64,000 nucleotides of DNA. Origin: Crotophaga sulcirostris (taxonomy: Eukaryota; Chordata; Aves; Cuculiformes; Crotophagidae). The translations under genes and the position numbers were made by a program. A model generated the notes under the pieces. That model was not told the DNA's origin and made no database searches. It saw only the letters and a program-made list of their open reading frames with translations. Within the stretch, counting starts at the first letter, position 1. Each line of letters opens with the position of its first letter. Positions 25,301-40,300 of the stretch are shown here, piece by piece. The stretch is taken from assembly GCA_013397455.1 (NCBI GenBank), contig VYZB01000371.1:1-64000 (forward strand), given 5' to 3'.

Positions 25301-28300
25301 TGATTGGACCTGGAGCTCCAAGGAGAACTCAGCATTTTCCCCTCTGCTGTGCAGTTTAGAACACGGGAGTGTGTTCACCTGCCGTGCTTGTAGCCTACTC
25401 CACACGGGCCTCACCCAGTCCCTACATAAATGCCCACACATAGTATGTGTGTGCTCACATTGCCTTCTCACCATTTCTATTTCAAGCATTTCCCAAGGCT
25501 GCAGGAGGGCCAGGAGACCTGTGGTCTTTAGCGCAGGGAGACTTTACAGGGTGTCCTCACTCCAGGGAGGTGGTTTGGTGGCTCTGTCAGCTCCAGGTAC
25601 TCACTTGGAGAGCTTTTCTCTGCAAATGGCCAACGGAGGTGTTGCTCTAAGTCTAAGATATTAAAGAAGCTGGGGAAAGAAGGCACCCACAGTTGTAGAT
25701 ACCTGCACAGGAGGCAGCACTCTTTTAGTAGCTGAACCATCTTGTGTGGTCCTGCTGGTGGGCACCTGCTGGTCAGAGGGGTCCTCTGATGGCCAATTAT
25801 TATCCTGTTTGCCCCCTTGCAGAACACCTGGAGAGCCTTGCTGTGGTGGTACAGGAGTGGTGGGACTGTTCTGTGCCAAACCTCGGGAGGGGCAGAGATG
25901 TTCTGTAAATTGAATCGGCAACAGTCATATAGTGACTGGTGTGCAAAGAAGGAAAACCCAGTGCAGAGAGCTGATGCTAGTGAGATACAGACTGGTCAGG
26001 GCAGCAGGAGTAGGTCCAGAGGGGTGGAACAAGGGAGTCTGTGCGATGATGCCATGTAAACATGCGATCATGGGTGACTCAGTTGAATGAAGGTTTTGGT
26101 GTGCAGTGAATATTGCTTTTTTTAACTTCTTCCTATCACAAAAGTAAAGAGATGAAGGTGATTTGTTTTGGAGGCAGACTACCTGTGCTTATTTTCTTCT
26201 GTGCCACCAAAATGGTGTTTAGGCAGCATGTGCAGGTTACTGCCCAGGGGTTGTAATTTCCGCATGGAGGGGAATTTGTGGTACAGACGATCTGGAGAAC
26301 AGTGCCCAGTTCAAAGTAAATTCTCAGTGAGATGCAGTATTCTCTGATATTTTAATACCCTGCAGTCTGACCAGGCACAGTTTGGGCAGTGCAGCTGACC
26401 TGGCAAGGTCATTCAGGTTCATGTTCTTCCGCAGTCTCCTCCTTCCGCACCTTCAAAGACCCAAATTCAGCATTTGGCTCTTGCCCACCAGTTCTCAGAT
26501 TGCTGTCTGAAATAAACTGGGTGAGGGGAAGATTTAGGGCTGTGCAGGAGACTGAAATAGGTGGAGGGTTTGCTCTGTGTGCAGATACAATAGCAGCAGA
26601 TCAGGGTCTTCTGACAGCAGGAGGAGTTAACATGTTGGAGCTTAAATGGGGCAAAATAGGGTAGCGGATGTCCTGCTTGCTGAGGAACTTATTCTGTTCC
26701 CAGCAGAAAGTTGCATCTACATGGAGTGGTACCATCTCCTCCCTTGTAGCACTGGAGCACAGAAAGCCCAGGAGGCAGTTTCTTGACAGCGTGGCCTCTT
26801 GCTCCTGGACGTGCCAGGGTTACATCCTGAAACGAGTTTCATCCAAACTGAATTTCCGGGTGTGCAGTGAGCTAAGAGAGTGTGCAGTGTCCTCTGCTGA
26901 GAGAGTCAAGCTGCAGGGGCACTGACAGAGTTGTCTTGCTGTTAGGAGGCAAGTCACCAGCCTGCTTGGTGGATTGACCACTGTTCTTTGTGACCTGGGC
27001 AGTTTTCCCCCAGCTCCTGGCCTTGCAAAGTCACGGCATTGCAGGAATCTGACCAAGAACGAGTTATGTGCTGTAGTACTTTACTGTTTCCTGAACCAGT
27101 GCCTGTGGTTGAACAGAATTTCACTTGGCTTGCAGCTAAAATGTGCTTTCATAGTTGGTTGTTGGCCAGCTGGGGCCTTCAGAACCTGAGAGAAGGTAGT
27201 TTCAGCTGCAGCTGATCAATATTTGCGCTTGGCCCAGCATGACGTTAGTGATTGTGAAAGAGAAAATGCAGAGCCAGGATGCCCAAGCTTGGATCTGTTT
27301 GGGTAAGTGAAGGTGAAGGGAGCACCAATTACTGATTCTCTGGGGGAAGGTCCTCTGAATTTCACAAAGATGGTGATTCTGAGCTGTGCACACACACAAA
27401 ATCCAAAAGAAAAATTCTGTAAGAAAGAAAACCTCAAATATAGCAGGAAATAGGACTTATTTTCCTTGAATTATTTTCTTGATCTTGGGATTGTAGTTAA
27501 ACAGATGGATTTTAAAAAGTCTTCAAACAGGATTTAACATCTGTGTGTCTGGCAACCATCACTACATCAATGCAGAGTTCCTTCTCTAGCCTTAAACAAG
27601 TGTGAATTTCAGGTAAGATTCAGCCCAGCTGTGTCCTCTAATCTTTTAATTTAGAATTCTGGTAATGAATTGGGTTTCTAGACAACTCCAATTAATTTCT
27701 TATAGTATTGCCAGTCTGTTATGCAAGTGCACTGTGCTGTTTTCTCTGCCCATCTCAGTGGTGCAAGATGGTTGCTTTAGATGATGGTTAATGATTGTTG
27801 GTCACTTCGAATGAGGCATTTTGTATTCTCTAGAAACAAGTCTTATCAGCAGCCCAGCAAACCTGACGTCTGCTTGTCTGTCTGTTTTAGGATTGTCTCT
27901 GAGACGAAAGCTGTCACGTTTACGCGTCCCAGGAAGTACATTGTTTCGTCAGGTTCAGAGCCTCCAGAGCTGGGCTATGTTGACATTCGAACCTTAGCAG
28001 ACAGCGTCTGTCGCTATGACCTCAATGATGTGGACGTAGCGTGGTTGCAACTGGCCAATGAAGAATTCAACGAAATGGGTGAGCAATGAGTGCTTGTGGT
28101 GATGATGCTTTTTAATTTTTTTAAAGCTGGCATCTTAAGAATAATTTTAAAGAGGGCAGCAGTGGGCAGAGATGACAGAGGTATGCGATGGCAGTCATAT
28201 GGGTTGGGATGGCCATGGAAAACCAGCTGTAATGAGAATAAGCCCCAAGATGTTTGCTTTCCTAACTGCTGAGGTGTCTCTGCTTAGACCAGGTCAGGAT

Positions 28301-31300
28301 CTGGCCACGTGGGTTTTTTTTATTCTCCTGCTTCCCATTTCACAAGGGACTTCTCATAAAGTTCCTATCAAGGGCCTCAAAGAGAACATCAGATAGACTG
28401 TTCAGGAGGTTTTTCCAGTTAGTCCTTTATTAATTAATTTATTATTTGAGTCACGTACCTGTATCACCTTTTTAGCTACTGGTGGTCAGTGAGGAGAAGG
28501 TGGACAAAGGAGTCTTGGGAGGTTTAGAGCACCTGTGCCAACTGAATTGCGTGGGGAATGAGAGAACAAGGAATTCCTGCAGCAATTTATTGGAGGAACC
28601 TCCTGACCTTACTGTGACCATGTGCTCCAGTTCCAAAGCAGGAGGAGAAGCTGTCACAAGGGGAGCAACTGGTGCCTTTTTTACAAGACGGCTTGTGGGT
28701 GGGAAGGGGCAGGGAAGCAGGGCAACAACAGGAACACTTCTTTGGTAAGGGGTGTGCTTCAGGAGATGGTTTCAGTGGAATGAGGAGAATGTAAGTCAGC
28801 ACGGAACTTCTACTTCATTGTTTAATAAGGGAAAAGATGCTGTGCCAGATGGAAGAGGTTTGGATGTGTTGGTGAACTCTGTTTTTTGTTTAGCATTATG
28901 GCAGTTCCCTGCTTTGGGTTACACTTCAGTCATACGGGTTTTACTGGGCTGTAGCCTGTACGTGGTGTGGCTCAAGACCTGCTGAACCACAGACTGACCA
29001 TTTATAACACGTTACACATTTATAACACAACACGTTCGTTACACTGGAGTGTGAACAGCATTAGCAATAAAGTGCAGAAGAGGGGCTCTTCATCGCCCAT
29101 GTTTTACCTGTGCACGAAGTCCTACCTGCACGTTGCACATGAAACAATGAGCATTGGAGTTTGACAGATCTGACCTTCAATGTTTGTGTGTAGGTATAGT
29201 TTCTTATAGTTCCTTTGATCTAAATCTTTATTCATTCAGTTTTGCTGTGTGCAGAGGGAAGGAAATGCTCCTGTCAGTACCAGGCTGCTCTGTCAGACAC
29301 TGCACTCTACACGTACAGTTAACAGGCATTGGAAAAGTGAAATATTTCCTGCTCTGCAGCTGTAGTGCTTCCTTTAAGGTGCCCCTGCAGCTATGAAATC
29401 CCTGGGTTTTCTTTGGTATCTGTTGGAGTGCTTGAGGTACTGAAAGTGTATGTTCTGTCTTCAGAAAAATCAACGTAAACCTTTGCACTGTAGCCACAGT
29501 CCCTTGATTCCCCCTTTTTTAACCCCTATAAATGCAGTCGATGAGGTGTCTCTAAGTGAGAATGATCATGAGGTTAGACTTTAGTTGCAAACAGGTCTAA
29601 AACCTGTCATCATCTGCTTTGCCGGTGCAGTATTTCTGGGCTTCAGGGCAAAACACACTCTCTTTCATCAGCAGGAGCTTGGATGTTCCCTCTTGCTACC
29701 TTTCAGCTGCTCAGGTTGGGTGGTATGGGGTGTACTGGTATCTGACGCAAGGATTTCCCTGTCAGTAAGAGAAACTGGCAATGCTTTTGTAGAGTGTTTG
29801 TCTGCTGATCTGGGAGAGCTAGAAGAGGCTTTTTTTCTTCTTAGTTTTGTGGAATTTGTGGCTCGGTTGTTCACAGGCAGAGCCAAAGGGAGGATTTTCT
29901 TGTTAAAACATCATGAGGTTGCCATCTTCTGTGCATCACAGTAAATGTTAGGTTTGGGGAATTGCACCAAAACCAGCACATCCTAAGCTCACGCTTTGTT
30001 GTAGTGATTTAAGTATATGGGAATTCCTGTGCTAAACTGACTTCACGAGAGGATGATTATTTGCAGCAGCACAGCTTTCTTGGTTTTACGGGCATCCACG
30101 TGGTGTGATTTTGTGGTGAAGGTTGGTATAGAAGCAACTTGCAAACATTGCAGCCGGCTCACTGCCATGGCAAGTGAGAGGTGGAAGCCAGAGGGGGGGG
30201 ACTCACTGTGCTCTTTTTTGGTATTTTTCCTGCTGCTTCCATGATACATCCTTCTTCAGGTCTATAATAGTAATATAATATAATTAATAAACTTGCATTA
30301 TAGAATACTATAATGTAATCGGCCTGTAGCTGTGATGTCATGAATAGTTTCCTGGTGGATGCTGTTGATCAAATCCCAGATTAGATGTTGCATTTATTTA
30401 TTGTCTCACATTTGATATTGTATTTATTACAACTGTGTTTTTCGCTTCTTACAACAAAGTAATTTATCGGTGTATCAGGTTCTCGTAGAGACCTCAGTTG
30501 GGGTTGTAAAAAAACCACCAAATGTTGTTAGAAACTGCAAGTTTGCTCCAAGTATCATAGCAGTTTCATCATTGATTTCCCCTCACTGCTCCCATTACTT
30601 TTGGATCAAAACAGTCAAATCTTTCACCAAAGAGTTCACATCTGGGTTGCAAAACTGAGGCAGAAGCCATAGGCAATGCTGTCCCAGAGGGAAAACTGAG
30701 AACAAGACAAGGAAGCCAAAATCAGTTTGTAAAAGTTTGGTTTGGATGCTCTGCTTCCATTATTTTAATTGGTTATAAGTCTGCTTTGACTTTATCTATA
30801 GTTTCCCTTGACTGTGCTGGAATAGGCATGATTGTCTAGGAATGACATGTACATGCTGGGGCTGGTTGTGTCTCCTCAGCTGTTACGAAAGAAGCTGGAG
30901 TTGTGTGTGGTGGTGGTTGTTCTCTTTCCTCTAAGTAAGTTACAACTCCTGTTTCCCAGGGATGCCTGAGCTGGACGAGTACACGATGGAAAGGGTCATA
31001 GAAGAGTTTGAACAACGATGCTATGATAACATGAATCATGCTATTGAGACAGAAGAAGGACTTGGGATTGAATATGATGAAGATGTTGTCTGTGACGTCT
31101 GTCAGTCTCCAGATGGAGAAGACGGCAACGAGATGGTGTTTTGTGACAAATGCAACATTTGTGTGCACCAGGTATGGGGGCCAGAGCCCAGCAGGAGGTG
31201 TAGGAGTGGCAACAGAAACTTTTTCAAACCGCTGAAGATACAAGATTGGATTTTTTCCAGTGACAAACATTGATCTGTTAAGTTCTTGCAAAGTTCACCG

Positions 31301-34300
31301 TTGAGCGGTGGGATGAATTCAGATTGTGTAACTGAAAGGGACAGTTACTTGCAGTTCTAGAAATGTCATGCTAGAGGGTTAAAAGCGAGTTTGTGTCTGT
31401 GTAGTGGAAGTTACAGGGAGAGGAGGAGCCTCCCTAAAACATACACCTGTGCATTGTGGTGCACTCTCACCTGGCCACTTCTCTCGCTGTATCCTTTTCC
31501 TCTTTGCACACTCTGGGGCCGGCACACCCCTGCTATCAGCAACTTGAGCTCAGCAGAGAGGGGGAAAAAGAAACTTCCAGGCAGTCAGTAGGGACACAGG
31601 TAAGGTTTATTATAGTTATTTTAATTTAATAGAGAACCATTGACCTCAGCTGAGCTAGTGAAACACTATTATGTGCCACCTTTTTGCGGCAGTAAAGAAG
31701 TCTTAGCATGAAAAAACAGATGCAATTTTTGCGCATCTGTTTCCTTGGATGCTTCTTACTGTAGCAGATGCCTTCCCCACCAGCCTGGCCTTCCTTCCTG
31801 GCTTTCAGAAGTATGCTTTGTCATTCAGTGTTCTGAAAGCTGTGTTGTCTGATGAGCAAGGATGGCATTTTCTTGCATGTTATTACTTAAATGCACTTGT
31901 ACTAATGACAAAGACGGACACCTATGATGACAGCTGTAAGGTACACATGGCTGTCCTGGAAGATATTCAGAGCAAAGTGGACGTTTTTAGACTTGCAGCG
32001 GTTCTCTGATTTTAATCTCTGATCACATCAAGTCTGATACTTAAGAGGGTTAAAACTGACAGTAATTCGGATGGAGGTCTCTGTAAAGATGCAATCTTCT
32101 GAAAAAAGTGATCTTAATTAGTCACTGTTCTGAACTTATTCAGAGGGAAAAGAAGTGAACCCCAGGGCTTTGGAATAATATCGAGTGTTGCACAGCAGAG
32201 CTCTGGAATTTGTGTTTCTTGTCTTTTGGATTAGGTACAGTCCAGTTCCTGTTACTTGTAGTCATTGTGGTACAGAACTTCATCCATGCTCCCTGCTGGT
32301 GGGTTGTCTGTCGGCCGTCCCCTTGCTCTCTGGGCTGGCAAACACATTCTCGAAAGTGGGCAGTGGTTTTTTTTCCCTAAGAGCTGGTTGTGACTTCTGC
32401 TTCTTTCACCGAAAGATCTTTTGTGGGAATGAATGGGAAATGTGGATGGCTGAGTTTATGAAAGCATCCCGAGGTTCCCAAGCTCACACTTCTGTAGTGT
32501 TAGAAATTCCATAAAGAACACTTTGAGAGTTGTGAGAGGCCACATGTAAGCAGCTAAGAAGTAACAGAAATGCATGTTGTTTCCTTTGTTTCCTTTCCCT
32601 TTCTGTAAATGGGAACACAGGCATGTTACGGGATCCTGAAGGTGCCGGAAGGCAGCTGGCTGTGCCGGACCTGTGCGCTTGGTGTTCAGCCCAAGTGTTT
32701 GCTGTGTCCCAAGAAGGGTGGTGCCATGAAGCCAACCCGGAGTGGCACCAAGTGGGTCCATGTTAGCTGTGCTCTGTGGATTCCCGAGGTAGGTGCTGAT
32801 CCCCTGAGAGTTCAGGGCTGCAGTGTTTCTGGGAGAGAAGAAACCTGTTAAAAACATTGTTCAGCCTGGTATGTGTTACTACAGTGAGTGTAGTGTCGAT
32901 GTGGTACTTAGGCAGACAGCACAAAAGATGTTCAATTAGATGTAAGGGCTGGCAGGATGAAGCATCATCCGTAAAGGAAGTCATTGCATTACCTTTGTCA
33001 ATGAAAATTAGGCTTCAAAAATTAGGCCTTTGCTGCTGGCAAAGCTCATTTAACAAGGACAAAGTATAGTTTTATTTGGTAAGCAGAACATTAAAGGTGA
33101 ACCAGGAGGGTTTGGATGTTACAGTGAGATTTCCTGTGGGTTCTTCCATTAGAACATTCATCCTGTATGATTTTAAATGGGAGAGCTTTGCCTTGAAACT
33201 GTTTTGTTCGTGCAGTGAGGAACTGATTAACACTAAAAAAAGGAATTGTATTTTTTTAAGTTCCTTATAAACTGAGGAACTTGGACCATGCTAGTTCTGC
33301 ATGCAAATACAAGGAATTTGTTTTCTTTGATAAAATTGTGTCCCTTTTCAGTTAACAGTGCAACAGTCATGCTATGTGTTTTTTTTCTCTTAGGTGAGCA
33401 TTGGAAGCCCAGAAAAAATGGAGCCCATTACAAAGGTTTCCCACATTCCCAGCAGTAGATGGGCACTGGTGTGCAGCCTTTGCAATGAAAAAGTTGGAGC
33501 TTCTATACAGGTAACTTCACTGCTCAACTGTCCTTCTGTTTTGTTTTGTCAGCTCTTAGTAGATAGGCAAAATGGGTATCTGCAGTAAACTTTCTTTGAT
33601 TTCCTGTTTGTTACTATTATGGTCTTAATTGCACACAAAATGCTTTTGAATCTCAGTGTGCTCTTACTTTCTAGTAAAATTTTAATAACAGCAGCAAGGT
33701 CATCTTGTAATACTTCCTGATTTGTAGATATGCTGATACGTTTATTTGTACACTGAAATAAAACTTAAATGTTTTTGAGTAGAGGAAAAAACGTGTATTT
33801 CTGATTTACCACATACAAAACCAAACCTCGAGTGTTGAAAACTTCTACGCTGAAACCTGTCTGCTAGTGCCTGTTCAGCAACTTCAAAGAAAAGTTGGGT
33901 GTCTCAGTGGGAGTTGAGTATTTTCTCTAACAACCTGAATTTTTAAAGTGCTGAGCAGCTATTTTCTGGCGAGTCTAATGTTACAGGATCTGTGATGGCA
34001 GGACAAGCACTAAGACATAGACATTTCTAAAGTCCTACTCTTGTTTAAAAAGTAGGTTTTATCCATTTCTTCTTTGCCTCTGCTATGAGTCATTTGATGA
34101 GATTGCCAGAAGAAGCTGTAAACCAGCAGCAGTTCCAGGGAAACCGATCAGTCTGTTGCCACTTTGGGAATGTAGGAAATAGATGTTAAGTAGAGAAAAT
34201 AAATCTCTCCACAGCATATGATGTAGCAGTTGTAATACTTCCTTGCAGAGCTGTCCCCCTCCTTTTGGCTGCCGTTACGCAGTTCAAACTGTCAGTCCGT

Positions 34301-37300
34301 TCTCCAGACCTGTTCTGAGAGGTGACTGTCAGTAATTTGAGTTGAACACTCGAGCATCGATGTGTGAGGGGAGAAGGGAGTGCCCTTCCCTATTTCTTCT
34401 GCTGCCACCTCTCCCCTTCTAGCAACCACACAGGATGACGTGCAGGCACGGTGGCTGCCACTGCAAACAGTTCTACATTTGAAATTACGGAGGGGAGACA
34501 ATCAACAACAGTTTTGCCTGACGTTTCATAGCAGTAGTGTAAACCTTGGTGTCATTAGTGCTACTGTGAGAAATACTTAGATTTGTGTTGTGAAGAACAT
34601 TATACAAAGCCACTGCAATAGAAAGGAAGTGACATTAACTGGGTGAACTGAGAGAGAGCCTCCAGACATGTTGTGAGATGTGCACAACAATTAGGAAAGC
34701 CGGCAGCTGGAAGTGTGTGTCAGGCTGGGTGAGAGCAGCTGCAATAAGCTGGGAAAACAGAGACTGGCTATTCTCCCAGGTTCAGCAGATTTCCTTCCAA
34801 TGGGACAGGCTTTCCCCTCTTCTCCCAATAAAACATGAGCTACATTAAGAGCCGATTATTCTAAATGACAGCAGCTTGGAAACCATGGCCAAAGTCGTCT
34901 TCTGTGCTATTTGGTGGGCCAGTTGGCTGCTTTTGTCCTGTTTGTTAGTAAGAGAGGAAGGGGCAGAAGATCCTTGGGTGTTTTTTCATTCCTTTTATAT
35001 GTTGATTTTATTAAAGACTGTTCGTTTGAAACTACTGCAGTGTAAACTCTGTTGTACCTTTATGTGCCACCTGGCTGTTGAGACAACCTGAGCAGGAACG
35101 CCCAGAGAAAGATATTTGGCTTCTTTACAAAGTCCTGTATCCTCGTGCAGTGCATTTCTCCTTAAGGTTGGATGACTTGGGTTAAGAACAGTTTTGTTTC
35201 CTCCTAGTTAACACCACCAATGTTCATTTCCACTTCAGATTCTTTTCACTGGAGGCAGAGGTGTGAGTTGATCCAAATGCACATTTGTGTGTATATCCAT
35301 ATATATGTATGTTTTTAAACCTTTCAGCTTGTGGCTGGTAAGACCTGTGACAGTGATTAGCAAGCGAAAGTTACATGCAATGGAAATGAAGCGCTAAATC
35401 AGCTGAAACAATGCCCATCACTCTATGATGGCTGGGATCACTGAGTGGGAATTAAAATGACAAAAATTTGAATTTCTTGTTTTCCTCATCTCCCAGGCAA
35501 AGGCTGGAGTCGGTGACAGGGTGATTGATAGTGATTTAATACCTGACATTATAAAATTGGGATCACAGGGAAAAAAAATCCCCCTTGGTTGAGGCTTTTG
35601 GATAGCGTGGGTCCAGGTGCTGGGAAAGACTTTTTAATTAAAAGTATCAGACTGGCCTGGAGCCACTGAGATGTTTTTCCCTCTCTTTCATGCTGGCACA
35701 ATCAAAAGGGGAGCGTTTTTCCTTTGTGTAACACTGCCATACGCTAGCGGCTCTGGTGATGGGAAGAATGCTCCTCTTGTGGATTTGCTGCTTATTGACT
35801 AGCACGACTGGGCTAGCGAGGGTTAACTGCTCCTGGCCCACTGGACCACTTGAGCGTTGCCTGGCCTAGAAGCACTAAATTGTAAACCTAATTAAAAGAG
35901 AGCAGGAAGGAACGTGCAGTTTAGAAGAGGAGTGCAGTGTTCTTCCAAAGGAGTCCTGGCTGCTTGAACAGTTTTAGGCAGCGTGGCTTCTGAAATTTAT
36001 ATTTAATTCATTTTGATTTAATTTCTGTAGTGTTCGGTGAAAAACTGCAGAACAGCCTTTCACGTCACCTGTGCGTTTGACCGCGGCTTGGAGATGAAGA
36101 CCATCCTGGCGGAAAACGATGAGGTGAAATTTAAGTCGTACTGTCCCAAGCACAGCTCCACCAAGAAAGCAGACGATGAGACTTTCAGTGAAATCCCAGG
36201 CCAGGAGAATGGGAATGGGATTCAGGACAGCTCTCTTCCTGCCCGCATCGACCCTTTCCACAGCATGGATCAAAACCAGGAGGAGGCCCACAGGGTCAGC
36301 CTGCGCAAGCAAAAGCTCCAGCAGCTGGAGGATGAGTTCTATACATTTGTTGAGTCTTTGGAAGTGGCTAAAGTGCTGCGGCTGCCTGAGGAGCCGGTGG
36401 AATTCCTTTACCAGTACTGGAAGCTGAAGAGAAAAGCCAACTTCAATAAGCCTTTGATTACCCCAAAGAAGGATGAAGAGGACAATCTGGCCAAACGGGA
36501 ACAGGATGTTCTGTTCAGAAGATTGCAGCTCTTCACACACCTCCGGCAGGACCTGGAGCGGGTAAGCCATTGCATGTGTGCGGGGTGCTGGCCTTTGGTA
36601 GCCGCGTTTCCAAACCACGCCCTCAGTTACTGCCCTTCCGTGCAGGCTCCCCCTGCTGAGCCTCAACTCAAAGGTGTTTCAGCAGAAAATACCGTTAACA
36701 TGAAATGTCTTCAGAGCACAGTGCTTGCACCAATTCCCTTTTCCCTTGTAACTGGATCATCGTATTTCCACTTTTTACTGATCAATTAACACTGGTGGCT
36801 GTGGACTGCACTGCAACCCCAGCTGGAGGTTTCTGAGCCTTTAAGGATGTTTTCTGCTCCTTTCAGCTGGTGCACAAGAAGGAAAAAAGATTATAAAACT
36901 TAACCTTGATTCAGAGCAGATTTGTAGTTCATTGAGACAGTGTGGCAGGATGACATTTCACTGGACTGTGGTGTAGGTTTGATACTCCACTCCGTTAAGT
37001 TTTGAATGTTTAAAGAACAGTTCAGTAGGATCAGCTCGGTGTTTTATCTTAATATCTGATCCTATAACAACCTGAATTCCTTTTTGGATTTTTTTTTGGC
37101 GTTAACTCGTAGCATATAAGATATGTTAGAGCCAGAAAGAATACTGAAATCATTGTAGGTTTTCACATCCATGCAGCATGTGGCTTGTGTAGGCCACATA
37201 CGGAACCCAGCCTCAGTTACCCTTCCAGAATAGCATCTTGTCTTTGAATCAGGACAGCAGGTGCTCATGCATCTCCTGTGTCCTTTGTAAAGGACCCCGG

Positions 37301-40300
37301 TGGCCAGGTGGTCTCCTGAGGAATTGTTACGGATTTTCTGTTGAAGTTCTTTTCTAGTTCCACCTTCCAGGGCATGACCCTTCTCCAGCTCAGCTGACAG
37401 AGCTGTTACTGAGTGTGTATTTGTTTCTGCTTTGTGTGCTTAAGATCTCTTTTAATCATCTCTTTGATCAGCTAAATAAGTTGAGTTTGTCACGATGTTC
37501 TCTGGATCATAAATTATGCTGTATGCATCCTTTCCCTTTTTAAGTGTGGTGTCAAAACAGGATACATCATGCTAGAGATATTTTTAATACTTTACTACTC
37601 GGTTGTTCCCACTGATTGTACATCCATTGGGGCCTACGTTTTTTTTTCTCTCAAGATGAAGTCAGATATAACGTGATTATCAGTGACATTAGTGACGGTG
37701 TCATCTGTCTAGAAACAGATTTTTAAATTGTGTTATCCAGTTCACCTAATGAAACAGGTTCCTCTGCGGACATGACGCAGCTCTTGCACAACTCGGATTG
37801 GACAAGGCAAAGAACAAAAGCCCGGGGACTGTGCTGGAAAGAGCACCATGCTGGATGAATCCCATCTAATTCCTAACCAGAGAGTAATGACAGTTACTTA
37901 AAAGCACTGGCTGTCCTGGGACTGGAAGCCTTAAATAGAGCAGGACCTTATCAAAACCAGTCACACTTGTTAAATGTCTCCTCCTTAATGGTGGTAAGAG
38001 CAGCCTATGAGGTTGTAATTCACAGGGCATCATGCTGAGCTGAGAGAGGAGCATTGGGAACACCCACATGCACTTCTCAGTGATCCTCTCATCTGGAGGA
38101 TCTAGGAGAGTGGAGGTTGTGAAACACACAGCTGCCCAGATTAGGCAGTCATATTTTAAGGGCAGAAATATAGTTTTCCTCTAAAAACCCTGAGATAGTT
38201 TAATTTATTACTTCATTCCTTTTTCCAGTCCCTGCCACCTCTATTGTGCTGTGGCATGAAGCTGGACATCCTTCATTTTGATGAATCCTACTGCAGGGTC
38301 ATCAGACAGACTGGTACTGTCGAAGAGCTCTCCACATTTTCATGCCATTAAGTATAGTCTTCTGCTGTCTCTCAAACACTAAGAAGCAAATGGTGCTATT
38401 TAGTACTGACTATATTTAAGCATTCCAGCATTTCTCTAGATTTCCTCTGTGTATATAGGTACGATTCAGGTGTTCATAAAAGTTACTTCTGTGCTGTAGG
38501 CCTCCCAAATCTGATGAATTAATGTCAATTAAATGGTATTTAAGAGTAAGAAATGTTGAAGGTTGAATTTAAATACATTACTAACTTGTTTAAATGGCAT
38601 ACAGTACTTAAAAACGGAATTAACTCAAACCAGATTGACAACATTATAGAACCACAATTCCTGTAAAACTCATCAATTTTATATCTTCTAGGTGCGTAAT
38701 CTCACTTACATGGTGACTCGAAGGGAAAAAATCAAGAGGTCTGTTTGCAAAGTTCAAGAACAGATATTTAATATCTACGCAAAGCAGTTGGAGCAAGAAA
38801 GAGTTTCAGGTATGCTTTGGTGTTACCTTTTTTCACACACGACCACAGGCAAAAGCACTGAAGTGTTTGGTTACGGGCTAATGACTAAAGTTGAAGGACC
38901 TCATTTATTCATTAAGATCTTGTGTAGCCCACCATGGATCAGTAGATTGGAAGGAGAAATGATCTGTGTAGCTGTAATGGTGGGCACATTGCTATAGGAA
39001 CTGGTAAGTCTGAGCTCTTATCCAGGGGGCACGGAATAGCTGCTTCCCATCCTTTCTGCTGTGATTCTGTAGTGACTCCCTGTGACAGAGCAACCAAGAC
39101 TTAACGCTCACGTGCCATTTGACACCTCAGAACTCCAGTGAAGGCTCCTACCACTCTGGTTTTTAAACATGTTTTTTTCTGCCCAATCTCATTGACAGCA
39201 GTCTTTTCTCAGAAAGATGAATAACTGTAAAGTTACTGCATTCACTAGATGATCCTTAGAAGATTCAGTAGGTGCTAAGCTGTATTTTAGGCAGAACCAA
39301 TTGGATCCACTTGCTGGTTGCTCGCCCCCAGGAGTCTCTGTTTTAGTGCATAGAGCAGTGCTAGGATTTGTGTCTGCTACAGCTGTGAGTAAGGGCGGTA
39401 CAGCTACAAGGAAGTAAACACCAGCAGCACACTGTGAAACCGCGCCACAGCTACATAATGGTGATGTGAAGGTGCTGGATGGGCAACCAAATACCTGTTT
39501 ACACTAAAGAACAGGTCAGGCATAAGGAACAGAGTTAAAACAGGTACATTCAATAGGGCTGTTTACCCAGACACAAAGTTGCTTGACTTTACCTTACATT
39601 TCTTTACATTTAGGTGTGACTTCCTCATTCTCCACAATGGAAAACACAGTGTTGTTCAACAGTCCATCTTTGGGCCCCAATGCCCCCAAAATAGAGGATT
39701 TGAAATGGCATTCTGCCTTCTTCAGGAAACAAATGGGCACATCTCTAACCCACTCTTTGAAAAAAACACACAAGAGAGACAGAATAAGAAACACCTCTGT
39801 GAATGACAACAAAGCCTTGCTGAGGCAGCCCAGCCAAAGGGAAGGCGGTGCAGCTCCAGGTGGTTTCTTAAATTTTGACAAGAATTTTGCAGAACCACGG
39901 ACTGTATCAGCACAGCAGAAAAATGGCATTGTTATCCCAGACCACAGTAAAAGAAGAGACAATCGTCCACCGTATGAGGTGATCAAGGCAGAACTAAAGG
40001 AAAAGACTTCTAAACACAACCACAAGCTGCTGAGACCCACAGAACTCTCTCAGAGGCAATCAGAAAATAAAAGGGCTATGACCCACTCCAGTGGTAGGTC
40101 AGCACCTGGCACGCGGAGGGATATAGTGCCTAAATGCAATGGGGGGCTCGTAAAAGTAAACTCTAATCAGACAGTAGTTAAAGTGCCTACGACACCCACG
40201 AGCCCAGTGAAAAACTGGGGTGGATTCCGAATTCCAAAGAAGGGGGAGAGGCAACAGCAGGGTGAGAGCCCAGAGGAGACCTGCCGCCAGACCTCCAGCT

